Translations under genes and position numbers: made by a program
Assembly (NCBI GenBank): GCA_904387055.1
Contig: CAJFKV010000007.1
Span: 1-60,171, forward strand
DNA length: 60,171 bases
Origin: Candidatus Heteroruminococcus faecigallinarum
GTDB lineage: Bacteria; Bacillota; Clostridia; Oscillospirales; Ruminococcaceae
Direction of reading: 5' to 3'
Shown here: piece after piece, positions 50,541 through 60,171 of the stretch
Layout: the number at the start of each line of letters is the position of its first letter
Position numbering within the stretch: position 1 is the stretch's first letter
Notes under the pieces: generated by a model
Databases searched by the model: none
Seen by the model: the letters and a program-made list of their open reading frames with translations, nothing else
What the model was told of the DNA's origin: nothing

Positions 50541-50912
50541 TCATATCCCCTTCCTTAAACTCATTGGCAGCTATATCAAATAAGCATCCGAACCATTTCA
50601 AGCAAAATAAACGGTTTTTAAAATCCTATGTACAATATTCACATTATTCTTTCCTCTTTCTGGTACTCTGTGTGGTGTCCCTAAGTATAGCGCAGTGCAT
50701 TATGTTTGTAAAGCCGCCTGAAATCTGATATTTTTATTGATTTTTCACAAAAATTTACCTCTAGCCAATTTCCTTAATTTGGATTACAAATTATTACAAA
50801 TCCGCAAATCCGCTTGGGAAGCCATTTTTTGATTTTGTTTACTATAACTATAAAATAGATTATTTAATCTATTTTTCAAGCGAAAATTTCTTGTGCAATT
50901 TGCTAAATTATC
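50541..50912. other. AT-rich intergenic region upstream of the Rep-like gene
   Basis: No gene or strong repeat is seen. It contains the Rep promoter by position, but no box close to consensus. Confidence 0.4.
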
Positions 50913-50952
50913 AAAGCGCCGACACAAATTTTAAACCTGTGCCGACGCTTTT
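50913..50952 (-). terminator. Terminator after the integrase gene
   Basis: AAAGCGCCGACACA with TGTGCCGACGCTTTT (one bulge, loop AT-rich), followed on the minus strand by T residues. It lies 29 bp after the integrase stop. Confidence 0.75.
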
Positions 50953-50980
50953 ATTTCATTCTATATATTCTTTTAGATAC

Positions 50981-51889
50981 TCATAAGAGGTTCATCAGGG
51001 GACTTGTCCTGACCCCGGCGGTAACAATCTCCTGATCCCGCAACCCTTCCAGATACCGCTGTGTAATAGAGATATTTTCATGACCCATCAGACGGGAAAG
51101 ACTGTAGACATCAAGGCCATTGCGCAGCTGCATCTGCGCAAAGGTGTGGCGGCAGGTATGGGGAGAAACACGAACATCCTCCATACCAAGATCCTCGCCC
51201 GCCACCCGCAGCATCTTTTCAACCGCTTCACTGGTGAGGGGTTTCCCATTTTTGCTTAGAAAATAATTTGCGTATGGGATTGCCCTGTCCTGAAAGTACC
51301 CCTCCTTCACCCGTTCATACCGGAACAACTGTTTCGCCAAATAGGGAGATTTTGGAACGACCCGCTCCTTTTCACCTTTTCCCCGCCGCACAAGAATAAA
51401 ATCCCGCTTAATATCCTTCTCGGTTAGATTGATAACCTCCCCCAACCGCATTCCTGTATCAAAGAAAAGGGTAATCAGGGTCTTATTTCGTACATCCAAA
51501 TATGTGGTGTTGTGATAATAGTTGATTAGTTGTCGTACCTGGAGGTTTGAAAAGGTCTTTATGATCACCTTTGGCTGTCTTACATTCTTGATCTTGGCGG
51601 TAATCAGACGGTCAATGTATTCTTCTTCCCAAACGTAGCGGAAAAAGCACTTAAAGGCTTTCAAAAGGTCGTTGAGATAGGCGGGCTTGCGCCCCTTCTT
51701 CTGCATTTCCAGAAGATACTGCTTCACCATCTGAGGTGTTACTTCCTCCAGTTCTGTTATCTGGTGCTGAATTCGCAGGTAATCCAGGAGATAGGTGACC
51801 TGCTTTTGGTAGTTACGGATGGTCTGGGGCGAAAGGCGGCGGCATTCACACTGAAAGATGAAGTCCTCCAAGGCGTCGGTGAGTTTCAT
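50981..51889 (-). CDS. Tyrosine recombinase/integrase of the AT-rich element
   Basis: 302 residues. An N-terminal SAM-like core-binding domain (about 1-95) is followed by the catalytic domain with Arg148 (TGMRLGEV), Lys171 (RGKGEK), His244 and Arg247 (HTCRHTF), His270 (LMGHENI) and the nucleophile Tyr279 (TQRYLEG). It is full length and looks active. AAGGAGGAAACGACC precedes the ATG at 51889; a longer upstream frame is not needed. It lies about 180 bp from the gapA terminator and points away from gapA, the usual place for an integrase that uses the gene's 3' end as attachment site. Its own remnant paralogue lies at 42346-42460. Confidence 0.95.
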   Translation of the reverse strand: MKLTDALEDFIFQCECRRLSPQTIRNYQKQVTYLLDYLRIQHQITELEEVTPQMVKQYLLEMQKKGRKPAYLNDLLKAFKCFFRYVWEEEYIDRLITAKIKNVRQPKVIIKTFSNLQVRQLINYYHNTTYLDVRNKTLITLFFDTGMRLGEVINLTEKDIKRDFILVRRGKGEKERVVPKSPYLAKQLFRYERVKEGYFQDRAIPYANYFLSKNGKPLTSEAVEKMLRVAGEDLGMEDVRVSPHTCRHTFAQMQLRNGLDVYSLSRLMGHENISITQRYLEGLRDQEIVTAGVRTSPLMNLL

Positions 51890-52065
51890 GGTCGTTTCCT
51901 CCTTTAGATGGCAGAAAAGACGAAACCCCGCCGTCCCCAAGCTGGTTTCCGCCCTGTCCCTGACAGGATGGACGATAACGATTCGGAGGAACACACCAGC
52001 GCCGCTGGTTTTCCCCTTCGTTATCATCCTGGGACGACATTTTTCCCACCAGGAAAACAGACCAC

Positions 52066-52099
52066 AAAAAAACGGGCCGTCTTGCGACGACCCGTTTTT
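52066..52099 (-). terminator. gapA terminator
   Basis: AAAACGGGCCGTC with GACGACCCGTTTT around TTGC, with long A/T-runs. It lies 20 bp after the gapA stop, and a second copy of the core lies at 42636-42670. Confidence 0.95.
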
Positions 52100-52118
52100 C
52101 CTCTATTCAAGCCAAATA

Positions 52119-53306
<1,188 letters not shown>

Positions 53307-53381
53307 CTATAGCTTGTATTTCGACGAGGGGAAACGGCAAAAAAGGCAGCTGATTCCCCCATGGAAAGGAGAGAATCGCCT

Positions 53382-54428
53382 ATGGCGTCCCTTGCCCGCC
53401 TGTGCCGAGAACAGGATTTTCCGGCGGCGCTTCTGGACCGGGAACTATCGGTCCGGTGGTGTACCCCCAGCGCCGCCTGCCGCTGGCCGCTGCTGGGGCG
53501 GCCGGAAGGGATGCGGATCCTCTTCCCGGGCCTTTGTCCGGAGCCGGGAAGGGTGGGCCGGTTTGGGGCGCCGCCCCCTTGGGAGGAACTGTGGACCCTG
53601 CTCCTTCCCTGGGAGAAGGGGTGGCTTGCCCTCTTCCCGGGGGAGCGGCCGGCCCGGGGCTCCCTGGCGGCCACCCGCCAGATGGACGCCCTCTCCTGGC
53701 AGTTCCGCCAGCCGCTGGGGGAGATGACCGGGGCCCTCTCCCTGCTGGAGGCGCGGCTGGCGGCCCAGGGGGTGTCCGGCTGGGAGAAGGCCTGTGCCCA
53801 GGCCTGCCAAAGCGCCAACCGGCTGCTGCGGGGATGGGAGAATCTGTCCCTGGTGCTGGGCGGGGAGAGCCCCCGCCTGGAGCCCCTCTCCCTGTGGGAG
53901 GAGGCGGAAAGCCTGCTGGAGGCGGCCCGCCTGGCCGTCCCTCCGCCCCGGCTGCGGCTGGAGTGGCGGTTCCCCCGGGAGGAAACGGTGGTCCTGGCCG
54001 ACCGGAGATGGCTGGAGCGGGTGCTGTGCAACCTGTTGTCCAACGGCTGCCTCTTTGGGGGAGGGGAACTGTCGGTGCGGGGAAAGAAGACGGGCGGCCA
54101 GGGGATGGTGACGGTTCGGGACCGGGGGCCGGGACTGCCCCCGGGGCTGGAGCAGGGGGAACCTCCGGCCCCTGGGGAGCTGTTTTGCCGGGAGGGGCTG
54201 CCCCGGTCGGGGGCAGGGCTCGGCCTGTGCGCCTGCCGGCGGGCGGTGGGGGTTCTGGGGGGACGGTTTCTCCTCTCCTCCGGGAAGGAGGGGGCGGCGG
54301 TTTCCTTCTCCCTCCCGCTGGACCCGGCCGGCCGGCGGCCGGAACCGCCCCCGGCGCCGGCGGACTATCTCCACAGCCGCCTGTCCCCCCTGATGGTGGG
54401 CCTTTCCGACCTGCTTTCCCCACTGTGA
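53382..54428 (+). CDS. Histidine-kinase-like ATPase lacking the phosphoacceptor His
   Basis: 348 residues. The C-terminal part is a HATPase domain: N-box CNLLSN (about 216-221), G1 box DRGPGLP (about 247-253) and G2 box SGAGLGLCACRRAV (about 276-289). Before it lies a dimerisation-helix-like stretch SWQFRQPLGEMTGALSLLEA (about 105-124). In true HisKA domains this reads S-H-x-x-R-x-P-L, and here the His is Trp106. The N-terminal 95 residues have no transmembrane helix, so it is cytoplasmic. No response regulator is adjacent. AAAGGAGAG precedes the ATG at 53382. It may be a sensor-like ATPase, an anti-sigma-type kinase or a pseudokinase. Confidence 0.75.
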   Translation: MASLARLCREQDFPAALLDRELSVRWCTPSAACRWPLLGRPEGMRILFPGLCPEPGRVGRFGAPPPWEELWTLLLPWEKGWLALFPGERPARGSLAATRQMDALSWQFRQPLGEMTGALSLLEARLAAQGVSGWEKACAQACQSANRLLRGWENLSLVLGGESPRLEPLSLWEEAESLLEAARLAVPPPRLRLEWRFPREETVVLADRRWLERVLCNLLSNGCLFGGGELSVRGKKTGGQGMVTVRDRGPGLPPGLEQGEPPAPGELFCREGLPRSGAGLGLCACRRAVGVLGGRFLLSSGKEGAAVSFSLPLDPAGRRPEPPPAPADYLHSRLSPLMVGLSDLLSPL

Positions 54429-54636
54429 GGGGAAAAGGAGACCGGCTGCCCCCAATGGTTGGCGTTTTCAGGAGAAAAAGTTGCCGCTTCTGCAAGGAAA
54501 CCGGTTTTTTCGCCCACTATAGGGATAGAACGGCCTGCACGGGGGGACGGGAGTTCCTCCCCAGCGGGTCCGGGGACGGCTGGCAAGGAGAGAGCGCCCC
54601 CGCTTAAGATCGACGAGGAGAAAGAAGGGATTGCAC

Positions 54637-57600
54637 GTGAAACGGAAGACTGTCCTGACAATGGCGGCCGCGGTGGTTTTGGTGCTGGCGGCGGCCTTCG
54701 GGCTGGCCTGGGGGATGATCTCCCGGTCCACCCGGCTGGAGCCCATCGACCTGACCGGGGTGACCATTACCCCCCAGATGGGGAACGCCCTGTCCATGGA
54801 GCCGGAGAGCGGCTTCCTCATCTCGGGAGGGGAGCTGACCCAGGAGCAGGTGGAGGATTACCTGACCATCACCCCGGAGACCGGCTACACCGTTACCCCC
54901 TCGGAAGAGGGGTATCTGGTGCTGCCCTCCCAGCCCCTGGAGGAGGACACCCTCTACAGCCTGACCCTGGGGGATGCCCGGGTCCAGACCCCCCGGTCCT
55001 GGGCTTTCCAGACCAAGCGGCCGGTGGGCATCCGCAGCAGCTATCCAACCCACGGCAGTACATACGTCCCGGTGGACGGAGGGCTGGAGTTTACCCTCAG
55101 CCACCTGGACCTGGACATTTCGGACCATTTTTCCATCGATCCGCCGGTGGAGGGCAGCTGGGAGAAGCACAACAGCCTCCAGGTCTTCCTGCCCTCCCAG
55201 CCTCTGGAGCCGGGCACCCTCTACACCGTCACCATCTCCCCCGGGGCCAGCTGCTCCGCCGGGACGATGGAGGAACCGGTGATGATCCGCTTCCGCACCA
55301 ATGATGACGGCGGCGACGAGGGCTGGCAGATCTCCCTCCCCTACAACCGCCTCAGCGAGAGCTTCCTCCCCGGGGATCCGGTGATCCTGGAGGTGGAAGC
55401 CTACAACCGGGACGACCGGGAAGGGCAGCTGGGCCAGGGGCAGGTGGCCATCTACCGGCTGCAGGACGGGGAGGAATACCTCTCCCTCCTGGAAAAGCAC
55501 CAGACCCAGGTGGAGGAGCAGCTCCTGGACGAGTCCGATTATGTGGAGGATCTGTCCGGCAGGGAGCCCTCCCTTCGGTTCGGCGCCCTCTTCCATGCCA
55601 CCGACAGCAGCTATCTCTGCACCCTGCCGGAGGGGGCCCAGCTGGGCAACGGGTTCTATCTGGCCCAGATGACCTTCCGCGATGGGGGGCAGGAGTACCA
55701 GATTCAGAAGTTCTTCCAGATCTCCCCGGTGGCCTCCTATGTCCAGAGCCACGGGAACGAGGCCCTGGTCTGGCTCAACGATGCCGCGGCCGGCCAGCCC
55801 CTGGCGGGAGCCACGGTGGAAACGGCGGACAACGCCGCCTTTGCCGGCAGTTACTATGCCACCACCGACGAGAACGGCCTGGCGCAGTTTACCACCTATG
55901 GGGACGGGGCGGGTTACCTGCGGGTCGTCCAGAACGGCCAGGTGGTGTTTGCCGACCGGTACCGCCCCTATGCCGGGGACGGGGAAGAGGGGGAGGATAC
56001 CATCCCCCTGGAGCACCGTTTCTTCTCCATGGTGTATACCGACCGGACCCTCTACCAGCCCACCGATTCCATCCGGGTGTGGGGCTTCCTCTCCCCCCGG
56101 AAGGGGGAGACGCAGCCCGCCTCGGTCACCGTCCGGCTGAAGCATTGGGGGGAGGAGAGCCCGGTGCTGGCCAGCCAGACGGTGGCAGTAGGGGAGGACG
56201 GCAGCTTCTCGGCCCAGCTGGACTTTGCCGACGTCCAGTCCTCCAGTTACTATGTGGAGGTGGTGAACGAAGGGGGAGAGGCCTATGCCACCACAACCGT
56301 CTCGGTGGAAGCCTACCGGAAGCCCAGCTACCTCCTCTCCACCTCCTGCGACCGCGCCTGGTACGGCCCGGGGGATTCCGCCCGGATTGGCGTCCAGTCC
56401 ACCTTCTTTGACGGGACGCCGGTGCCGGGGATGGGCTTCTCGGTGGAGGGGTACCAGCTGGGGAACGCTTCCCAGCTGACCACCGGCCAGGACGGCAGCG
56501 GCTCGGTCCGGGTTACCCTTCCCCTTTACGACTCGGAGGAGGATCCCAACAGCTGTGACCCCTTCTATGTGTATGCCACTATTTCCAACACCGACGCCCA
56601 GAACCAGTCGGTCTACACCGACCTGTACCTCCAGGTGCTGCCCCGCAGCGTCATCCTGGACGTGCAGGCGGCGGAGGACGGCAGCGGCCGGGTCACCGTG
56701 ACCACCCACCGCACCGATCCCTCGGCCATCGAGGCGGAGGGCCCCTCCACCCAGTATCGGTACTATTCCCTGGACGACGTGAAGGGGGAGGCGGTGGATC
56801 TGCCGGTCACCGTCACGGTGATGCAGGTGGACCAGATTGCCCAGCAGACCGGGGAGGAGTACGACTTTATCAGCGGCACGGTGGTGCCCACCTATACCTA
56901 TACCCAGCAGGAGACGGTGGCCCAGGTGTGGAACCTGCGCACCCAGGACGGCCAGCTGGTGCTGGAGGAGTTGGACCAGTATCAGCCCGCCGAGAACCGG
57001 TATTACTACCTGGTGGTCTCCTGCACCGACCTGGACAACCGGCCGGTGGAGGAGAGCTTCTACCTGGGAGGGAGCGCCCCCGACCGGTGGGGACCCTTTG
57101 ATGCCTACGCCCTTGCCCCGGACGCTGGAGCGGTGGAGAACCCCTACTATGTGTCGTCGATGGAGATAGGCCGTGGGGAGACCGTCACCCTCTCCCTCTT
57201 CCGCAACGGTTCCCCTGCCCGCAACGAGGGGCGGATCCTGTGGACCAGCTACCAGGACCGGGTGACCCAGGTCCAGGTGACCGACCAGTCCACCGTCCAG
57301 ATTGCCATGGACGACGCCCGCCTGCCCAACGCCTACCAGGCCGGCGCCTACTTTGACGGGAAGCACCTGTACCGGGTGCTGATGCCGGCGATCCAGCTGG
57401 AGGAGGATTCGGTGCGGGGGACGGTGACCGTCACCGCCGACCAGGAGACCTACTCCCCCGGGGAGGAGGCCGCCCTGGAGCTGCTGGCCACCGGCCCGGA
57501 TGGAGCCCCCCTGGCCAACGCCTCCTATGTGATCAGCGTGGCCGACGAGGCAGTCTTTTCCCTGTCGCCCCAGGACTACGACGGGGCGGCGGATCTGTAC

Positions 57601-59880
57601 ACCCAGTTCTACTACGATGATCCGGTGATTCAGGTCAGCTATATCCAGTACGACGCCATGGAGGGCGGAAACAACCCGGATACCGCCGGCGGCATGGGCG
57701 GCGGCGGAGGCGGCCAGGGCTATACCCGGGAATTCTTCCCCGACACGGCCCTCTTTGCCACCGGCCGCACCGACCAGAACGGCCGGGCCACCGCCACCTT
57801 CACCCTCCCCGACAGCTTGACCAGCTGGCGGATCACCGCCGTGGCGGTGGACAGCCAGCAGCTGCTGGCCGCCTCGTCGGTGCAGAACGTCACCGCCTCC
57901 ATCCCCTTCTTCCTGGATCCCCTCTATGCCACCCAGTATGTGGAGGGGGACGATGTCTCCTTCACCGCCCGGGTGTTCGGCCGGGAGGAGATTACGGGGA
58001 CGGTGGAATATACCGCCGCCATCCAGGGCGGGGACACCGCCCAGACCCTTACCGCCTCCGGCGGGGCGAGCCAGATCTTCAACTTCGGCCCCCTGCCCCA
58101 GGGGGAGTATACGGTTACCCTGGACGCGTCCTGGGGCGAGTACCAGGACAGCATCGCCCTTTCCTTTGCCGTGGTGGAGAGCGCCCTCTCCCTGCCTGCC
58201 CAGCAGGTGCTGGATCTGAGCCAGGCGGTGGAGCTGGACGCCCTGCGGTATCCGGTGACCCTCACCTTCACCGATGCCCAGTATGCCACCTACAGCCAGG
58301 TGGCCTCCTACCTGGCCAATTCGGGGGGCGCCCGGGCCGATCAGCAGATCGCCGCCCAGTATGCCCGCCGGATTCTGGGGATGGAGGAAGGCCAGGGGGT
58401 GGACCTGTCCGATTTTGTCCAGTGGGACGGCAGCGTCACCTACTTCCCCAACCGGGACGACAACAACCTGCTGCTCACCGGCAAGGCGGCGGCCGCCGCC
58501 CCCCAGATGCTCACCACGGACAACACCGTCTCCTATCTGGACTCCTGGAAGAACAGCGGCCAGATTACCCAGGAGGAGGGGGCCGCCGCCTATATGGGTT
58601 TGGCCGCCTTGGGAGAGCCGGTGCTGGATGACCTGTACCAGCTGATCGACCTGCCCGACCTGGACGAGGAGGCTCGCCTGTACCTCACCGCCGCCCTGGG
58701 CTTTGCCGGGGACGACGCCAAGGCCCAGGAGGCCTACCAACAGTATGTGGCGCCGCTCCTCACCCGGGAGAACGGCCGGGCCTTCCTGGAGGACAGCCGG
58801 GGCCGGGCCGCCACCTTTGAGCGGACGGCCCGCGCCCTGATGGCCGCTTCGGCCTGCCGCCAGAAGGAGGACGCCGACCTGCTGGCCCGTTACCTGATGG
58901 AGAACCCCTCCGCCTATGCCACCGGCTCCCTGGAGCTCCTCACCTATCTGCGCCGGTTCCAGCCCACCCAGGACACCCAGGCCCGCTTCTCCTATCGGAA
59001 CAGCGACGGCCAGCGGGTGACGGTGGATCTGGTCGAAACCCCCATCCACACCGCCCAGTTCACCAAGGAAGGGTTGGAGCAGGCCGGGTTCCAGGTTCGG
59101 TCCGGGCAGGTGCAGGCGGTGGCCACCTACGCCAGCGCCTCCCTGACCCAGGATACCCAGCTGCTGGAAGGGGTCACCATCGAGAAGACGGTGGAGAATT
59201 ACGAGGGCGGGGAGATCCGCCCCGGCACCCTGCTGACGGTGACCCTGGACGTCCATTTTGATCCCGACGCCCCCTATGGCTACTACCAGATTTCCGACGC
59301 CATCCCCAGCGGGGCGCGGTTTGTGGGGGTCAACGACGAGATGACCGCCGACGTGGCCGCCCTGGGCGGCGAGGAGGGGCAGACCCTCTCCTTCACCCTG
59401 TGGCATGCCCAGCCCAGCGACCGGTACGACCTGGAGGAGATCCGTTACCAGCTGGAACGGCAGCTGGAGCGGAGCACCGCCTACGAAGGGGACATCATCC
59501 TGGACCGGTGCGGCCTTACCACCGACCAGGCGGTGGCCCTCCTGGCCCAGGACGAAGGGGTGACCGAAGAGGAGATCCGGGACCGGTACGGCCTCAATCC
59601 CACCGGCCCCGGCCTGCGGACCACCGCCGCCCAGACGGCCGATACCCTCTCCGGGCGGGTGGAACCCTCCACCGGCGGCGGTTCCCTGGACGAGGTTCCG
59701 GTGGAGGCGGATCCTTTGGCCGGCGCCCAGGGGGAGGGCAGCTTCTACGATTACCGGATCGTCTACCAGATGCGGGCGGCTACCTCCGGCAGCTATGTGG
59801 TGGAGAGCGCCTTCCTCATGGAGCCCTCCGCCGGCCTGGCGGCCGCCAGCTCCCGGTCGACCCTCCAGATCCAGCCCTAG
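54637..59880 (+). CDS. Large alpha-2-macroglobulin-like membrane-anchored protein without a thioester
   Basis: 1747 residues. A signal anchor (RKTVLTMAAAVVLVLAAAFG, about 3-22) is followed by Ig-like domains (about 35-225), macroglobulin domains (TDRTLYQPTDSIRVWGF near 468), the A2M middle region (SVADEAVFSLSPQDYDG near 965) and the A2M core (FATGRTDQNGRATATFTLPD near 1040, then SLTSWRITAVAVDS). At the place of the thioester Cys-x-x-Gln (about 1225-1245) the sequence is GGARADQQIAAQYARRIL, with no Cys. It then has an alpha-toroid-like segment and a final macroglobulin-type domain. The GTG at 54637 is used because AAGGG lies 8 bases upstream; a TTG two codons earlier is possible. No pbpC partner is next to it. 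Confidence 0.87.
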   Translation: MKRKTVLTMAAAVVLVLAAAFGLAWGMISRSTRLEPIDLTGVTITPQMGNALSMEPESGFLISGGELTQEQVEDYLTITPETGYTVTPSEEGYLVLPSQPLEEDTLYSLTLGDARVQTPRSWAFQTKRPVGIRSSYPTHGSTYVPVDGGLEFTLSHLDLDISDHFSIDPPVEGSWEKHNSLQVFLPSQPLEPGTLYTVTISPGASCSAGTMEEPVMIRFRTNDDGGDEGWQISLPYNRLSESFLPGDPVILEVEAYNRDDREGQLGQGQVAIYRLQDGEEYLSLLEKHQTQVEEQLLDESDYVEDLSGREPSLRFGALFHATDSSYLCTLPEGAQLGNGFYLAQMTFRDGGQEYQIQKFFQISPVASYVQSHGNEALVWLNDAAAGQPLAGATVETADNAAFAGSYYATTDENGLAQFTTYGDGAGYLRVVQNGQVVFADRYRPYAGDGEEGEDTIPLEHRFFSMVYTDRTLYQPTDSIRVWGFLSPRKGETQPASVTVRLKHWGEESPVLASQTVAVGEDGSFSAQLDFADVQSSSYYVEVVNEGGEAYATTTVSVEAYRKPSYLLSTSCDRAWYGPGDSARIGVQSTFFDGTPVPGMGFSVEGYQLGNASQLTTGQDGSGSVRVTLPLYDSEEDPNSCDPFYVYATISNTDAQNQSVYTDLYLQVLPRSVILDVQAAEDGSGRVTVTTHRTDPSAIEAEGPSTQYRYYSLDDVKGEAVDLPVTVTVMQVDQIAQQTGEEYDFISGTVVPTYTYTQQETVAQVWNLRTQDGQLVLEELDQYQPAENRYYYLVVSCTDLDNRPVEESFYLGGSAPDRWGPFDAYALAPDAGAVENPYYVSSMEIGRGETVTLSLFRNGSPARNEGRILWTSYQDRVTQVQVTDQSTVQIAMDDARLPNAYQAGAYFDGKHLYRVLMPAIQLEEDSVRGTVTVTADQETYSPGEEAALELLATGPDGAPLANASYVISVADEAVFSLSPQDYDGAADLYTQFYYDDPVIQVSYIQYDAMEGGNNPDTAGGMGGGGGGQGYTREFFPDTALFATGRTDQNGRATATFTLPDSLTSWRITAVAVDSQQLLAASSVQNVTASIPFFLDPLYATQYVEGDDVSFTARVFGREEITGTVEYTAAIQGGDTAQTLTASGGASQIFNFGPLPQGEYTVTLDASWGEYQDSIALSFAVVESALSLPAQQVLDLSQAVELDALRYPVTLTFTDAQYATYSQVASYLANSGGARADQQIAAQYARRILGMEEGQGVDLSDFVQWDGSVTYFPNRDDNNLLLTGKAAAAAPQMLTTDNTVSYLDSWKNSGQITQEEGAAAYMGLAALGEPVLDDLYQLIDLPDLDEEARLYLTAALGFAGDDAKAQEAYQQYVAPLLTRENGRAFLEDSRGRAATFERTARALMAASACRQKEDADLLARYLMENPSAYATGSLELLTYLRRFQPTQDTQARFSYRNSDGQRVTVDLVETPIHTAQFTKEGLEQAGFQVRSGQVQAVATYASASLTQDTQLLEGVTIEKTVENYEGGEIRPGTLLTVTLDVHFDPDAPYGYYQISDAIPSGARFVGVNDEMTADVAALGGEEGQTLSFTLWHAQPSDRYDLEEIRYQLERQLERSTAYEGDIILDRCGLTTDQAVALLAQDEGVTEEEIRDRYGLNPTGPGLRTTAAQTADTLSGRVEPSTGGGSLDEVPVEADPLAGAQGEGSFYDYRIVYQMRAATSGSYVVESAFLMEPSAGLAAASSRSTLQIQP

Positions 59881-59910
59881 CACAAGCGCCATTTCCTTTC
59901 CCTCTTTTTC

Positions 59911-59954
59911 CCTCGGGGTCTCTTTGCCGGTGCAAGGAGGCCCCGGGCTTTTTT
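59911..59954 (+). terminator. Terminator after the macroglobulin-like gene
   Basis: CCTCGGGGTCTC pairs imperfectly with GGAGGCCCCGGG, followed by TTTTTT. It lies 30 bp after the stop. Confidence 0.85.
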
Positions 59955-60077
59955 GGCCTTTTGGCAGAGGCTGCCGTGGACAGGCTCTCCACCCTCCATA
60001 AAGCTATCGCGGGCGGGTGGGAATCGGTAGTTTTCCGGAAAGATACCTTTGGGCCGCCTTTGGCGGCCCCTCCCGTA

Positions 60078-60152
60078 TGCGGGGCCGCTCCGCGCCCCGC
60101 GCCCCCAGGGTGACTCTTTCTATGGAGAAAGAGTCACCAGAAAGCCAGCCAA
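60078..60152 (-). repeat. Dispersed hairpin repeat, copy 2
   Basis: A perfect 13-bp stem (60109-60121 with 60126-60138, loop ATGG) with GC-rich flanks. Its reverse complement matches 47-130 in order: CTGGCTTTCTGG, stem, CCCTGGGGG, then GGAGCG and CCCCGC. A second small hairpin (GGGCCGCC/GGCGGCCC, about 60051-60070) lies before it. Non-coding from 59955 to the window end. Confidence 0.7.
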
Positions 60153-60171
60153 GGGGGCATCCCCCTTGGCA

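Noticed and set aside
54604-59892. 1762-residue minus-strand reading frame opposite the macroglobulin-like gene
   Set aside because: Its composition is that of a GC-rich antisense shadow. The plus strand has a signal anchor, domain motifs, a ribosome site and a terminator.
59400-60113. Plus-strand 237-residue frame across the end of the macroglobulin-like gene
   Set aside because: It is an out-of-frame overlap with low-complexity composition and runs through the terminator.

Overview
The window looks like chromosome from a strictly anaerobic, GC-rich Clostridia bacterium, most likely a gut Oscillospiraceae relative (Flavonifractor/Lawsonibacter/Intestinimonas type). This is inferred from the GC-rich housekeeping DNA, a hisS-aspS operon, a DUF4445/RACo-like ASKHA protein, a manganese riboswitch in front of mntP, a TRAP sugar-acid operon and a glycyl radical enzyme with its activase. 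No 16S or other taxonomic marker is present.

Layout. 0.2-6.6 kb is a minus-strand housekeeping block: ASKHA protein, TatD nuclease, a small membrane protein, a phosphohexomutase and an OpuC-like ATPase/permease pair. 6.8-10.1 kb is hisS-aspS. 10.2-11.8 kb holds an XRE regulator divergent from a 59-residue ORF, then the Mn riboswitch and mntP. 12.2-20.7 kb is a LysR regulator followed by a seven-gene operon: FGGY kinase, aldo/keto reductase, TRAP DctQ, DctM and DctP, a TIM-barrel isomerase/epimerase and an isocitrate-lyase-superfamily enzyme. It reads as a complete uptake and breakdown route for a sugar acid or related carboxylate. 21.0 kb is a VanY-like carboxypeptidase lipoprotein.

From about 21.9 to 52.1 kb the DNA is visibly less GC-rich and accessory. 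22.0-32.6 kb, minus strand, holds a SorC regulator, PHP phosphoesterase, DUF1349 protein, PfkB kinase, a ribose-type ABC importer with a long binding lipoprotein, and an MFS carrier. Divergent from it (33.2-36.4 kb) are a glycyl radical enzyme and its activase. The enzyme keeps the catalytic Cys/Glu and the radical Gly, but carries an unusual GCSEP active-site motif and lacks glycerol-dehydratase substrate residues. 36.9-42.3 kb holds a galactitol-type PTS (IIA, IIB, IIC), a PRD activator and a class II aldolase. 42.8-52.1 kb is a markedly AT-rich, plasmid-like element with an XRE regulator, two paralogous lipoproteins, two uncharacterised proteins, a serine recombinase, an HNH protein, a Rep-like winged-helix protein beside repeat-rich non-coding DNA, and a tyrosine integrase.

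The main structural result is that this accessory DNA is stacked at the 3' end of gapA (52119-53138). The last codons of gapA plus its terminator occur three times: intact at 52.1 kb, as a near-identical relic at 42.64-42.76 kb, and as a diverged relic at 36.76-36.86 kb. The first two share a perfect 49-bp direct repeat. A truncated copy of the integrase N-terminus sits beside the middle relic, in the same arrangement as the intact integrase beside gapA. I read this as at least two successive site-specific insertions downstream of gapA: the AT-rich element most recently, and the PTS/aldolase island before it.

Beyond gapA, the GC-rich core resumes with a histidine-kinase-like ATPase that lacks the phosphoacceptor His and a very large alpha-2-macroglobulin-like protein without a recognisable thioester. 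Both window edges carry copies, in opposite orientation, of a dispersed hairpin element whose stem shows compensatory base changes.
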